Positions 1 to 9,082 of a DNA stretch of 64,000 bases are shown here, piece by piece. Within the stretch, counting starts at the first letter, position 1, and each line of letters starts with the position of its first letter. Both the position numbers and the translations under genes were made by a program. Source of the DNA: Nocardia arthritidis. GTDB lineage: Bacteria > Actinomycetota > Actinomycetes > Mycobacteriales > Mycobacteriaceae. Below the pieces are notes generated by a model. It was given only the letters and a program-made list of their open reading frames with translations, searched no databases and had not been told where the DNA came from. The stretch spans positions 5,394,001-5,458,000 of the forward strand of contig NZ_CP046172.1 of NCBI RefSeq assembly GCF_011801145.1, given 5' to 3'.

Positions 1-1107
1 AAGCAGGTCTCCCACCGCCGCGGCGACCAGCGCCGGATCGAGCACGATGGGTGTGCCGCTGATCCTGTTGGACGCCAAGCCCTCGGCGACCACGGTTTCG
101 ACCAGCTCCGTGCCGCTGTCGCTCGGGCAGCGCGTCGGGAGGCCGCGCGCGACGAGGAGGTCTTGGATCACCCGACCCAGCTCCCGGCCATCCGCCCCGA
201 ACAGTCGTCGCAGCGTCGTGATAGCGGAGGCGACAGCGGCGGGCCCTCGTGCGTCGGCGAGATCACCTGGTTCCGCCGCCTCGACCATGGTTGCCAACCA
301 GGTCAGGTTCAACGCGCAGGCGTGACCGTGCCGCACATCCAAATGCGAGGTGAGCGGATAGGCCAGCGCGTGCGCGGCCGTGGTGCGGGTGAGGTCGATG
401 GCCCGTCCGGCAAGTATCGCGGCTTCGCTGAGCCGATCACGCTCGGTCCGCGACGGCACCGGGTCCGCATCGCGCAGGATCGGTATCAGCAGAGTCAACG
501 CCGCCACCGCGTGCGTGCGCGACACCGGGGTCGACCGGGTCGACCACAGCGATTCCACCGCATGTGCCAGGGCGTCGAACGCGCAACTCCATGTTTGCGC
601 CGGCCCGCAGCCATCCGTCAACGCCGGATCGACCAGCGCGGCATCGGCCTTTATCCCAGGGCTGTCGAGCGAGAATTTGCGACTCCCCCGGTATAGAGCG
701 GCGAACTGGGTCACCTCGCTGCCAGGTCCTGCCGTCGTCGGCACGAGTACCAGCCGCGCGTCCGCCAGCGGTGCGCTCCTGCCGTCGAGAACATCTGCGG
801 CCGCGGACTGTTCGGTGGGCAGGGCCCGCGCCGCCTTCGCCACATCCAACGCCGAGCCGCCGCCGATACCGAGCACGAGCCGGGCACCGCACTCGTGCCG
901 CGCCCGCGCCGCCGCCAGCGCCTGTTCGAAGGTCGGATTCGGACGGAACTGGGAGAACAACCGTGCCCGCGCAGGCAGCACGCGATCCAGCCTGAGCCGA
1001 TTCACCGTCCCGGCGCTCGCGACGACAAAGACACTTCGCGAGTCCCATTCGGCGATTTCGGCAAGCCTGTCGAATGTGCCCCTGCCGGTGAGGACCGTGC
1101 TCGTCAT
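1..1107 (-). CDS. Iron-containing alcohol dehydrogenase, probable phosphonoacetaldehyde reductase (partial, runs off left end)
   Basis: Translation from the ATG at 1107 stays open to the window edge, so the C-terminus is missing. The product matches the group III iron-dependent alcohol dehydrogenases: the nucleotide-binding GIGGGSALDVAKA near residue 90, PTTAGPGSEVTQF near 130, and the metal region DALAHAVESLWS followed later by a GHACALN segment. The start overlaps the stop of the decarboxylase by four bases (ATGA), so the two are translationally coupled. In known phosphonate pathways such enzymes reduce phosphonoacetaldehyde to 2-hydroxyethylphosphonate, and the gene order supports that role here. 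The substrate is inferred from context; the family assignment is firm. Confidence 0.85.
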   Translation of the reverse strand, partial: MTSTVLTGRGTFDRLAEIAEWDSRSVFVVASAGTVNRLRLDRVLPARARLFSQFRPNPTFEQALAAARARHECGARLVLGIGGGSALDVAKAARALPTEQSAAADVLDGRSAPLADARLVLVPTTAGPGSEVTQFAALYRGSRKFSLDSPGIKADAALVDPALTDGCGPAQTWSCAFDALAHAVESLWSTRSTPVSRTHAVAALTLLIPILRDADPVPSRTERDRLSEAAILAGRAIDLTRTTAAHALAYPLTSHLDVRHGHACALNLTWLATMVEAAEPGDLADARGPAAVASAITTLRRLFGADGRELGRVIQDLLVARGLPTRCPSDSGTELVETVVAEGLASNRISGTPIVLDPALVAAAVGDLL

Positions 1108-2225
1108 GATCGGAGCGTCCTTCCGACAGCGCTGCGGAACCGCTCGGCGATGACGTCGAGTCCGATTTCCGCCGTCGCCCTCGGGTGCACATCGCCCGGC
1201 GTCGGAACCACTCTCAGCACACACAGCACCGGTCCGGACGACTTCAATGCGCTCTCGAGAGTTCCGGCGAGCGACTCCTCGGTCGCACATTCCAGCACCG
1301 TGCGATAACCGAGACCGGTGCCGAGCGCGGACCAGTCCAAGCCGCTCGAAGTGGAGCGTTGGCAGCCCGTCGACTCGTAACAGCCGTTGTCGACGACGAT
1401 ATGCACCAGGTTGTCCGCACCGGCCGCGGCGACGGTGGATCCGGTGCCCAGGTGCATCAGGAACGCACCGTCGCCGTCCAACACCACCACGCTCTGGTGG
1501 GGCCGAGCAGTCGCCAACCCGAGCCCGATCGCGGCGGCATGCCCCATGGAACCTTGCATGTACAGGGTTTCGGGCCGATCCCGTTCGTGATGCGCCTGCC
1601 GTGACAGGTATCCGGTGGTGGTGACGAGCAGTTGCCCGGTCAACTGATCGAGTAGTTCCGAGACGACCTTGGCGCGGGTCAGGTCCGCGGCGGCAATCGG
1701 CCCGGCCGCGGGCGATGCGCCGAGATATGGTCCGATCGATCCTCTGGGTATCAACAAGAAGAACGGGTCGTTGTCGGCGTGCGCCCGCGCCGCCTCCGCC
1801 AGTGCCGCGCCGAGACCGTTCGGCCGGAGTACCGCGTGCGCGATGCCCAGCTCGGTCAGCAGCGCCTCGGTGCTCGAGCCCATCACCGCGTGTTGGGGTT
1901 CGTCGCCTGACGGATCAGGCCAGCCGCGCAAGGTCATCACCACCAGCACCGGGATCCGGTAGGGCAGGACCAGGGAGGTGAGCGGATTGACCAGGTTGCC
2001 GAATCCCGAGTTCTGGCACAGGATCGCGGCATGCTCGCCGCCCAATTCCCAGCCTGCGGCGAGCGCCAGCGCCGCACCCTCCGACGCGGCGGGTATCAGG
2101 TCTCCGGCACGGTCGAACAGTGTCCACGGTCCGGCGAGGTGGCCGCACGGCACGCCGGTCACCCGCCGTACCCCCGACGCGCGCAGCGCGGCAACGAGTT
2201 CCGCTGCGGGCAGCGCGCTACTCAC
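1104..2225 (-). CDS. Phosphonopyruvate decarboxylase (TPP-dependent)
   Basis: A 373-residue thiamine-diphosphate enzyme that would decarboxylate 3-phosphonopyruvate to phosphonoacetaldehyde, the step that pulls the unfavourable PEP mutase reaction forward. The N-terminal pyrimidine-binding half carries the activating glutamate in AASEGAALALAAG (E49). The C-terminal half has the TPP/Mg motif GDG at 251-253 with its asparagine at 280. I chose the GTG at 2225 because it overlaps the PEP mutase TGA (GTGA) and gives the family's usual length; the frame stays open further upstream, but only as antisense-like sequence. It is flanked by PEP mutase and the dehydrogenase with four-base overlaps on both sides, a tightly coupled operon. 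Confidence 0.93.
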   Translation of the reverse strand: MSSALPAAELVAALRASGVRRVTGVPCGHLAGPWTLFDRAGDLIPAASEGAALALAAGWELGGEHAAILCQNSGFGNLVNPLTSLVLPYRIPVLVVMTLRGWPDPSGDEPQHAVMGSSTEALLTELGIAHAVLRPNGLGAALAEAARAHADNDPFFLLIPRGSIGPYLGASPAAGPIAAADLTRAKVVSELLDQLTGQLLVTTTGYLSRQAHHERDRPETLYMQGSMGHAAAIGLGLATARPHQSVVVLDGDGAFLMHLGTGSTVAAAGADNLVHIVVDNGCYESTGCQRSTSSGLDWSALGTGLGYRTVLECATEESLAGTLESALKSSGPVLCVLRVVPTPGDVHPRATAEIGLDVIAERFRSAVGRTLRS

Positions 2226-3112
2226 CGCCGGTTGCCCAGCCACTGGTTCATCCCCGACAACTCGAAAATATCCTTCACCGTGGCGATATTCGACTCGATC
2301 GCGGTCGTCGACCCGTCGGCCAGCACGGTCGCCCAGGTGTCGCGCACCGCGCGTACCGTCGCTCGCATTCCCTGGTTCGCATAGATCACCATGGCGACTC
2401 CGGCGCTCCTCGCCTCCTCTACCGAGAACCGCACATAGGTCGTCGGCACAATGACGACGGGTGCCCGGCGTTGCCAGCGGTCCATGAACGAGATCACTTC
2501 CGCCGACTCGACCGCCTTGGAGTGCACCAAAACCGCGTCCGCGCCGACGTCGACATAGTGATGGCATCGGCGCAGTGCCTCGTCGACACCGAGGTCGCAG
2601 ATGAAGGCTTCGGTCCTGGCCATCAACACGGTGTCCAGATGTCGTTGTGCGTCCTTGGCAGCTCGCAGCTTCACGCCGAATTCCTCGGCGCCGAGGAGTT
2701 CCTGCCCCGAATCGACGAAACTGTTCCGTTTGGGGAAGACCTTGTCCTCGATGCAGATGGCCGCGATTCCGGCGGCTTCGTAGCGCATCATGGTGAACGC
2801 GGCGTTCCGGTCGTTGCCGAACCCGGTGTCGCAGTCGGCTATCACGGGTAAGGCCACCGCTCGCTGGATCGTCTCCGCGGCGGCCAGGAACTCACCCATG
2901 CCGAGCAGACTGATGTCCGGCAGACCGTGCGCCGCGGAGATTTCCAGCCCAGAAGCCCAAACCGCGTCGAAGCCCGCCTCGGCGACCAGCCGGGCAGTGA
3001 GCCCGTCATGGGCGCCCGCCACCCGCAGCAACCTGCCTTCGGCGAACGCCTGCCGCAGCACTGCGCCCCGGGTGCCCGGTGCCTCGATGATTTCCGCGAA
3101 ATTCTCCGTCAT
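2222..3112 (-). CDS. Phosphoenolpyruvate phosphomutase (PEP mutase)
   Basis: A 296-residue isocitrate-lyase-superfamily barrel that forms the C-P bond by isomerising phosphoenolpyruvate to phosphonopyruvate. The diagnostic PEP mutase signature EDK...NS is present as EDKVFPKRNSF (EDK 122-124, NS 130-131). WASGLE is near 52-57 and the Mg-binding aspartates are in IADCDTGFG (D93, D95). The EDK-X5-NS spacing separates true mutases from methylisocitrate lyases and phosphonopyruvate hydrolases. The start overlaps the aminotransferase stop by four bases. This gene identifies the operon as phosphonate biosynthesis. Confidence 0.96.
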   Translation of the reverse strand: MTENFAEIIEAPGTRGAVLRQAFAEGRLLRVAGAHDGLTARLVAEAGFDAVWASGLEISAAHGLPDISLLGMGEFLAAAETIQRAVALPVIADCDTGFGNDRNAAFTMMRYEAAGIAAICIEDKVFPKRNSFVDSGQELLGAEEFGVKLRAAKDAQRHLDTVLMARTEAFICDLGVDEALRRCHHYVDVGADAVLVHSKAVESAEVISFMDRWQRRAPVVIVPTTYVRFSVEEARSAGVAMVIYANQGMRATVRAVRDTWATVLADGSTTAIESNIATVKDIFELSGMNQWLGNRR

Positions 3113-4233
3113 GGTTCCCCCTGATCACTCTTGATGTCCGTTTTCGTTTCCACTGCCCGCAAGAACACCGCCAGGCGGCGAGCGGCCTCCGACAGCACCT
3201 CCGGCGGCACCGCCACGCACATCCGGAGGTGGCCCGGTAACCCGAAGGTCGAACCGGCGCGCAGCCGGACTCCGGCCTGCTCGGCCAGTACCGCGCACAG
3301 CAGCCGGTCATCGCCCCACTCGGGCCGTGCCGCCGCGAGCGCGGACGCGTCGAGGCACAGGTAAATCCCACCGCGCGGGCGGAGCACCCGCAGCAGCGGA
3401 ACGTCCGCCATGGTCTGGATGGCGTGCGCGCGTTGTCGGGCTACCCGGCGCACGCGAGCTGGTACTGCGCTGTCGTTCTCGCCGTCCTCTTCCAGTACCG
3501 CGGTGACTGCCGCCTGAGCCAGCGTGCTGACCGGGCCCGTGGTGTGTTCGACGACGCCACGCACGGTCGTTGTCAATGCCGGATCCGCCCATACCCAGCC
3601 GATCCGCACTCCCGCCAGCGCATTGACCTTCGCCGCGCCGCCGACCACGACCTGGTACTCGTTCGCCTGCGGGCCCGCGGCGTCCGCTTCCCCGTAAGCC
3701 CAGTAGATGTCATCGACAATGAGATGAAGGCGCCGCTGCCTCGCCCAGCCGCTGATCGCGGCCATTGTCTGCGAGTCGTATACGGCTCCGGTCGGGTTGA
3801 CCGGACTGTTGACGATGACGGCCCTCGTCCGCGGCGTTCGAGCGGCTTCCAAAAGGCCCGGATCCACCAGCAGGCCGTTGGCGGGTGCGCCGGGCACGAA
3901 CACCGGGTGGGCGCCGGCCAGCCGCACCACTTCCGGATAGTGACTCCAATGCGGCCGGGGCACCAACACCTCGCCGCCACCGGCCACCACGGCGGTCACG
4001 CAGAACAGCGCATGCCTTGCTCCGGCGGTGATGGTGATGTGATCCGGATCGGCATTCGCCCGACCGCGGTTCGCATAGTGGCCCGCCACCGCGGCCCGAA
4101 GTGCTGATTCGCCGCATATCGGCGCATAGGAGGTGATCTGTTCTTTCGAAGCGACGGCAGCCAGCGCTCGAATCGCCGCGTCGGGCATCGCTTCGACCAC
4201 CTGTCCCGAAGAGAGGTCGATTAGATCGCGCAT
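3109..4233 (-). CDS. PLP-dependent aminotransferase, class I/II fold
   Basis: A 374-residue fold-type I aminotransferase. The cofactor residues are visible: NSPVNPTGA (N146-P-T-G), the aspartate in VDDIYWAY (D174), and the Schiff-base lysine in GGAAKVNALAGVRIGW (K202). The ATG at 4233 lies one base beyond the oxygenase stop; the frame is open further upstream but that stretch overlaps the oxygenase coding sequence. In a phosphonate operon it could transaminate phosphonopyruvate or phosphonoacetaldehyde, or supply an amino acid for later coupling. Classical 2-AEP transaminases belong to class V, so a simple AEP route is not the obvious reading. Confidence 0.85.
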   Translation of the reverse strand: MRDLIDLSSGQVVEAMPDAAIRALAAVASKEQITSYAPICGESALRAAVAGHYANRGRANADPDHITITAGARHALFCVTAVVAGGGEVLVPRPHWSHYPEVVRLAGAHPVFVPGAPANGLLVDPGLLEAARTPRTRAVIVNSPVNPTGAVYDSQTMAAISGWARQRRLHLIVDDIYWAYGEADAAGPQANEYQVVVGGAAKVNALAGVRIGWVWADPALTTTVRGVVEHTTGPVSTLAQAAVTAVLEEDGENDSAVPARVRRVARQRAHAIQTMADVPLLRVLRPRGGIYLCLDASALAAARPEWGDDRLLCAVLAEQAGVRLRAGSTFGLPGHLRMCVAVPPEVLSEAARRLAVFLRAVETKTDIKSDQGEP

Positions 4234-4234
4234 T

Positions 4235-5140
4235 TCAGTCGGACAGCCGAATCCAAGTACGCAACAACAGCCGGGTATGCGTGGAATTGTCCCGGAATTC
4301 CGTTCGACCGTGCAGTAGCGAAAGATTGTCGAAAATAGCCAGCTCGCCCTCTCGTAGCTTTCCCACCCTGGTGAGCGCAAGTGTCTCGACAACTCGATCC
4401 AATGTGTCCAAAGCTCGGCACTGCCGGTCGGTCAGTGGCGGTGAGCTGGAATGTTTGTGGCCGAGCTCGATATAACTACGAAGATAAGCAATCGCCTGCC
4501 GTTCACGTTGCATGAACAGCACCGGCTTCCGCACGGTGGGCGATTCTCCCGGCTCCTGGTCACCACGCCGGTCGAAATGGAACGGCTCACGCAGAGTCTC
4601 CAGTACTTCGGGCCATTCCGACAGTGCGCGGACCAGATCCCGGACGTGCACCACCTGTAGCGCACCGCCCTGTTCGGATTGGCGGACACAAAGCAATGTG
4701 AATATTTCCGGCGCCGGAAGCGGTGCTTCCACACCATCGGTGTGCAAATTGCCCCCGAACCGGGAGTCCGAATACCTTGCCCGCGCACCTTCGCCGATCG
4801 CGGTGCCGCGATCACGAACCTTTTTGACAAGCAACCCTTCTCGGTTCTGCGGCAGCGGCTCACCGAGCAGAGACGTCAACCGCAGCAGCGCGGCCTCGGC
4901 CAGGTCGATATCCACCGGTATGCCCGTCAGGACCAGCAAACCCGGACCATCATCGACATAGTGACGGAGCAGTTCGAACAGTTCGTGCCGAGCCGCCGAC
5001 GCCTGTTCGGAGTCGGGTTCTCCCTCCGACAACAGAAAGGTCCGCAGCGTGTCGCTCGTTGGCACCCGACATATGTCGAAGCCGTCGGACTCGTAAGTCG
5101 ATTCAGCCAGCGCGCGAGAGGGCACAAAAGAATTAGGCAC
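4235..5140 (-). CDS. Fe(II)/2-oxoglutarate-dependent oxygenase, TauD/clavaminate-synthase-like
   Basis: A 301-residue non-haem iron oxygenase. The facial triad is recognisable as HTD (H133, D135) in NLHTDGVEAP and a distal histidine in SLLHGRTEF (about H277), followed by the arginine-rich 2OG-binding tail THTRLLLRTW. The overall pattern recalls the clavaminate synthase/asparagine oxygenase branch. The start is a GTG preceded by a GGGGGA ribosome site. It is the first gene of the phosphonate operon, with about 820 bases of non-coding DNA upstream. It probably hydroxylates or desaturates a late intermediate or an amino acid partner. Confidence 0.82.
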   Translation of the reverse strand: MPNSFVPSRALAESTYESDGFDICRVPTSDTLRTFLLSEGEPDSEQASAARHELFELLRHYVDDGPGLLVLTGIPVDIDLAEAALLRLTSLLGEPLPQNREGLLVKKVRDRGTAIGEGARARYSDSRFGGNLHTDGVEAPLPAPEIFTLLCVRQSEQGGALQVVHVRDLVRALSEWPEVLETLREPFHFDRRGDQEPGESPTVRKPVLFMQRERQAIAYLRSYIELGHKHSSSPPLTDRQCRALDTLDRVVETLALTRVGKLREGELAIFDNLSLLHGRTEFRDNSTHTRLLLRTWIRLSD

Positions 5141-5962
5141 TAAATCCCCCAGATATCGGCTTGCAATTTCGGCATTCGAAAAGATCGAAAGCGATTCGAG
5201 AGTCGTGAGGTAATCGTTAACCGCGACGTCACCTCACGTTAATGTATCCCCCACACTATAGACATGACGCCGACGAGCCGTCAATGGATTGCCTGAGCGT
5301 CAATGCGAGATACAAAACCCGGACCGGAACGTTTAGTCGAGCCAATGCCGAAACTAGTATTGCATCAATACCCCGTCATAGGGGCGCTGGGGAGTTGCGC
5401 CGAGCTCGATCGGTGCTCGTGATATCACCGGGATACGGTAGAAGACGCGCTGGCGGGCCATGAGCGCCTACCATGAAGCGAACACCCGATGTTTGCGATC
5501 GGAAGCAAGTCGTTTCGACATCATCTCTCCGATCGACCGGCTCCCCCTGTCAAGACAAAGGATTTGGCGGCGCGGGCGGGTTGACCGGGTACCGCGCGAC
5601 ATAAGTCCGCGCCCCGCAGCCGCGAGGGAAACGCGACGGTCCGCACCACCGCATGGGGACCCGCCCCACATGGAGCACTCAGCGGCATGGCCCAATCATC
5701 GACCAGCGCGGATGTTCTCGTTGCGCGAGCACCATGGGACAGCGCATTTGGTGCGGCCACCGCTATCGAGGGGGCCGGGCCCCGTCCTCGACAGCGGCTC
5801 CTATCGTGCAGGCGAGAACAATGTTATCCGCGCAGGCGATTTGCTCGATCGGCTGTAGCGAGCGTGTTGACAGTGGTCGCTGCCGCTGCGTCCCTGCCGT
5901 CCACCGCGTTCGACACGATCGGCTAGGCGCAAGGCTGAACAAAGGCATCCATGGCGGGAACG
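5141..5962. other. Long intergenic region upstream of the phosphonate operon
   Basis: About 820 bases separate the phosphonate operon from the GGDEF gene, both on the minus strand. I see no open frame with a convincing start, codon bias or known motif. The first 250 bases next to the operon are noticeably less GC-rich than the genes and contain the inverted repeat at 5204-5238, so the operon promoter and any operator are likely there. Confidence 0.5.
5204..5238. promoter_or_regulatory. Inverted repeat in the leader of the phosphonate operon, possible operator
   Basis: Perfect 8-base arms CGTGAGGT (5204-5211) and ACCTCACG (5231-5238) are separated by 19 bases, about 65 bases upstream of the oxygenase GTG start. 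CGTTAA also occurs twice in and next to this element. The position fits an operator or a leader hairpin for the operon. No regulator gene is visible in the window. Confidence 0.4.
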
Positions 5963-7120
5963 CTAACGCGAGACGCCGCTCGCTCGGGACACCACTGAAT
6001 CGTCGGCTACCACGGCATTGCCGCCGCGCTGCTTCGCGCGGTACATCGCGCTGTCGGCGGAGCGGATCAGCTCGCGCATCAGCTGTTGGCCGTAGCGGTG
6101 GCCGGTTTCGTGAACTTCGGCGCGGGCGACGCCGATGCTGGCGGTGACCGACATGGAGCCGATAGGGCCTGCGACGGCGCGACGCAATCGCTCGGCGACC
6201 TCGACCGCGCCGGCGGCCGGGGCGCGCAGCACGATCGCGAATTCCTCGCCGCCGACCCGGGAGACGACGCTGTCGGCCGGTGCGGTGCCGCGCAAGCGGG
6301 CGGCGGTGCGCACCAGCACCTCGTCGCCCGCGTAATGCCCGAAGGTGTCGTTGACGGCCTTGAAGCGGTCCAGGTCGATCATGATGACGCAGATCGGCAG
6401 CGCGCCGGGACGCCCGAGCAGGATCGCCGAGTGATAGTCGAGGCCGCGCCTGTTCCAGAGCTGGGTCAGTGGATCGGACAGCATATCGCTGCGCAGCACC
6501 CAGTAGCAGAACTGGAGCCCGGGCGGCACCACCACCGCCATCGCCATGCCGAGCAGCATGATGGCCGCCGATGTGGCGTCGCCGCCGGTCAGCAGCGGCA
6601 CCGACAGCGTCACCGCCGTGGCGATCGACCACAATGTGTGCGCGGAAAGGACTTTCGGACAGTGGAAGGCGCTCACGTACACCCCGACGATCAGCAGCTG
6701 CACCATCCCGACACATCGCACCACCAGGCCGGGGCTCAGCACGCAGACCGCGGTGACACACAGATCGGCGGAGGCGATCAGCAGCAGGGATTCCGCCTCG
6801 CCCGGCCACGGCAGCACCCACCAGCGCAAACCCCACACCAGGCCGGCCAGCGCGAGCAGCAACAGCGTCGTCCGCGCGACCGAATTGTCCGGGCCCGCCG
6901 GGGATACCGCGATGAGCACGCTCATGATCGGTGTGACCACGCCACACAACCCGATGGCGAACTTCAGCACCCCCAGCGCGGAGCGGGATTCGATGGCGCC
7001 GACCACCCAGCGGTAATCGACGCCCTCACCCCACCAGGCCCGCAGCAGCCGCAAACCAACACCCAAGCCACTTCCGCGCTCGGTCGTGACATGCGCTGTA
7101 TTGATGGCTCGCTCGCTCAC
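5963..7120 (-). CDS. Membrane-bound GGDEF-domain protein, probable diguanylate cyclase
   Basis: A 385-residue protein. The N-terminal 200 residues carry several hydrophobic segments of a membrane sensor region, and the C-terminal 170 residues form a GGDEF domain. The active-site loop reads GGEEF near residue 290, with the upstream IDLDRFKAVNDTFGH motif intact, so synthesis of cyclic di-GMP is plausible. I do not see an RxxD product-inhibition site directly ahead of the loop. The start is a GTG. It is monocistronic and unrelated to its neighbours. Confidence 0.9.
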   Translation of the reverse strand: MSERAINTAHVTTERGSGLGVGLRLLRAWWGEGVDYRWVVGAIESRSALGVLKFAIGLCGVVTPIMSVLIAVSPAGPDNSVARTTLLLLALAGLVWGLRWWVLPWPGEAESLLLIASADLCVTAVCVLSPGLVVRCVGMVQLLIVGVYVSAFHCPKVLSAHTLWSIATAVTLSVPLLTGGDATSAAIMLLGMAMAVVVPPGLQFCYWVLRSDMLSDPLTQLWNRRGLDYHSAILLGRPGALPICVIMIDLDRFKAVNDTFGHYAGDEVLVRTAARLRGTAPADSVVSRVGGEEFAIVLRAPAAGAVEVAERLRRAVAGPIGSMSVTASIGVARAEVHETGHRYGQQLMRELIRSADSAMYRAKQRGGNAVVADDSVVSRASGVSR

Positions 7121-7324
7121 GGACTACCCCTCGGCGTCGACCACAACCTCCCGAACCGCTGACCTGACTCCGCTGCGGTCACCACTGCCGCTCAGGTGAC
7201 GCTTCTCCATTCAGCCACAGCTCAGCAACCTAACGCAGTGTAAGCCGCGTCACATCCGATCGGCGCGCTGTCGCGCTGCGTACCCGGCTCGTTGCCGGGT
7301 ATCCGCTGCGCAAGGAGGTGTGCG

Positions 7325-7654
7325 ATGCCGAAGGAATGGACCAACAAACAGGAACGTCAGTACGAGCACATCAAGGATTCGGCCGCGAAACGCGGCGCGA
7401 GCACCGGCCGGGCCGAGGAGATCGCGGCGCGGACGGTGAACAAGAACCGCGCGCAATCCGGGCAGTCCAAGACGGCGAGCCGCAGTTCGGTCGAGGATAT
7501 GTCGCCGCAGCGGCGGGGCGGTCTGCGATCCGGGCGCGGCGGACCCAAGGGCCCGACCCGCGATCAGCTCTACAACGAGGCGAAGAAGCGCAATATCAAG
7601 GGGCGCTCGAAGATGACCAAGAGCCAACTGGCCAGCGCGCTCGGCCGTAGCTGA
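7325..7654 (+). CDS. Small basic protein with a C-terminal Rho-N/SAP-like motif
   Basis: A 109-residue, strongly basic and Arg/Lys/Gly-rich protein. The last 40 residues (TRDQLYNEAKKRNIKG and MTKSQLASAL) look like the helix-extension-helix fold of Rho termination factor N-terminal or SAP domains, suggesting nucleic-acid binding. Similar proteins in actinobacteria are often labelled plasmid stabilisation proteins. The ATG at 7325 follows an AAGGAGG ribosome site; an earlier in-frame ATG at 7292 has none. Function is unknown. Confidence 0.75.
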   Translation: MPKEWTNKQERQYEHIKDSAAKRGASTGRAEEIAARTVNKNRAQSGQSKTASRSSVEDMSPQRRGGLRSGRGGPKGPTRDQLYNEAKKRNIKGRSKMTKSQLASALGRS

Positions 7655-7730
7655 CCGCCGATCCGCCCCACCCTGAGTTTGTTGCGAATTTGCTGGGGCG
7701 GCAACAATTTCCGACCCCACCGGCGGGTGA

Positions 7731-7786
7731 TTGACAGCCCAGTCGGGTAGGCGTACGGTCGCTGCTCAAACAATTGGAAACTTTCC
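7731..7786 (+). promoter_or_regulatory. Sigma70-like promoter and ROK operator of the sugar operon
   Basis: A perfect -35 TTGACA (7731-7736) is followed after 17 bases by a weak -10 TACGGT. Just downstream is the palindrome GGAAA-C-TTTCC (7776-7786), about 40 bases before the regulator start. GAAA-N-TTTC palindromes are described for sugar-responsive repressors of actinomycetes, so autoregulation by the adjacent ROK protein is likely. Confidence 0.6.
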
Positions 7787-7824
7787 TAATAATCCATCGC
7801 AGGGGATGGGGAGGGAGGGCGGCA

Positions 7825-9009
7825 GTGGCCAATACGCGACACACCCTCGCCGGGCCGCCCAGCCTGCTGCGCGCGATCAACGATCGCGCCGCACTGGAAC
7901 TGTTGCTCGCCAACGGGCCGCTCTCCCGAACCCAGCTCGGCACGCTCACCGGCCTGTCGAAACCCACTGCGTCACAACTGCTTTTCCGCCTGGAGGCAGC
8001 CGGGCTGGTAGTGCCGGTGGGCACCGCCGCCGGCGGCCCGGGGCCGAATGCGCAGCTGTACCAGGTGAATCCGGCCGCCGGATATGTGGCCGGGCTCGAC
8101 GTCACCAACACCGAGGTGCGGATCGCCGTCGCCGACATCACCGGAACCACCCTCGCCGAACACCGCGTGAGCAGCAGGCGCTGGGCCGCCGCGGAAACCA
8201 TTGCCAATGTGGCCCAGGCCGTTTCGGAAACGGTCAAGCTGGCCGGGCTCGCCGATGACGCGCTGAGCGATGTGGTCATCGGCATCGGGGGCGCACTCGA
8301 CCCGGCCACCGGCAGGCTGCGGTACGCGGCGCACCGGCCCGGCTGGCACTCCCCCACCCTGCTCGACGATCTGACGAGCGCCATCGGCGCGCCGGTGATG
8401 ATCGAGAACGACGTGAACCTGGCCGCCGTCGCCGAACAGATCCACGGATCGGCCCAGGGCTGTGAGGATTTCGTGCTGCTGTGGGCCGACGTCGGAGTCG
8501 GCGCGGCCATCGTGATCGCGGGCCAGCTGTACCGCGGCTTCACCGGCGGCGCGGGCGAGGTGGGCTATATGCCGCTGCCCGGCGCGCCGATCGTGCACGA
8601 TGTGCGGCGCAAGAATTCCGGCGGCTTCCAGCAATTGGCAGGCGCCCCAGCGGTTCTGGCGCTCGCCCGCAAGCACGGGCTGACCGCGCCGACGGCCGCC
8701 CAAGCGGTCGCCAAGGCCGTCGAGACCCCGGGCGTCGGCGATGATTTCCTCGCCGAATTCGCCGACCGCCTGGCCCTCGGCATGGCCGCGATCGTCTCGG
8801 TGGTCGATCCGGAGGTGCTGATCCTGTCCGGTGCGGTGCCGAGGGCGGGCGGGGAGCCGTTGCGCGCACTGGTACAGGACGCGCTCGCCGAGCTCACCAT
8901 GCCCCGGCCCGAGGTGCGTTGCAGCACCGTTCCCGGATCGTCGGTCCTGCACGGCGCGCTACAGCGGGCCGCGGCGACCGCGCGGGACACCGTCTTCTCC
9001 ACCCACTAG
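7825..9009 (+). CDS. ROK-family transcriptional regulator
   Basis: An N-terminal winged helix-turn-helix (SLLRAINDRAALELLL... PLSRTQLGTLTGLSKPTASQLL) is fused to a ROK sugar-kinase-like domain with the IENDVNLAAVAE motif. I place the start at the GTG at 7825, which follows GGGAGGGAGG; the frame is open back to 7774 but that would cover the operator. The usual ROK zinc motif CxCGxxGCxE is missing: the corresponding stretch reads VRRKNSGGFQQL, with no cysteines. It is the first gene of the sugar operon and probably represses it until the imported sugar binds. Confidence 0.88.
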   Translation: MANTRHTLAGPPSLLRAINDRAALELLLANGPLSRTQLGTLTGLSKPTASQLLFRLEAAGLVVPVGTAAGGPGPNAQLYQVNPAAGYVAGLDVTNTEVRIAVADITGTTLAEHRVSSRRWAAAETIANVAQAVSETVKLAGLADDALSDVVIGIGGALDPATGRLRYAAHRPGWHSPTLLDDLTSAIGAPVMIENDVNLAAVAEQIHGSAQGCEDFVLLWADVGVGAAIVIAGQLYRGFTGGAGEVGYMPLPGAPIVHDVRRKNSGGFQQLAGAPAVLALARKHGLTAPTAAQAVAKAVETPGVGDDFLAEFADRLALGMAAIVSVVDPEVLILSGAVPRAGGEPLRALVQDALAELTMPRPEVRCSTVPGSSVLHGALQRAAATARDTVFSTH

Positions 9010-9082
9010 TTCTGCTCGACCCCGCACCACCAGTTCCGCCCAGCAGTACCCATCGGGTGCCGCGCACCAGGAGATCCGTCAC

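Noticed and set aside
5460..5940. Several open frames in the intergenic region upstream of the phosphonate operon
   Set aside because: No ribosome sites, no known motif and no consistent codon bias.
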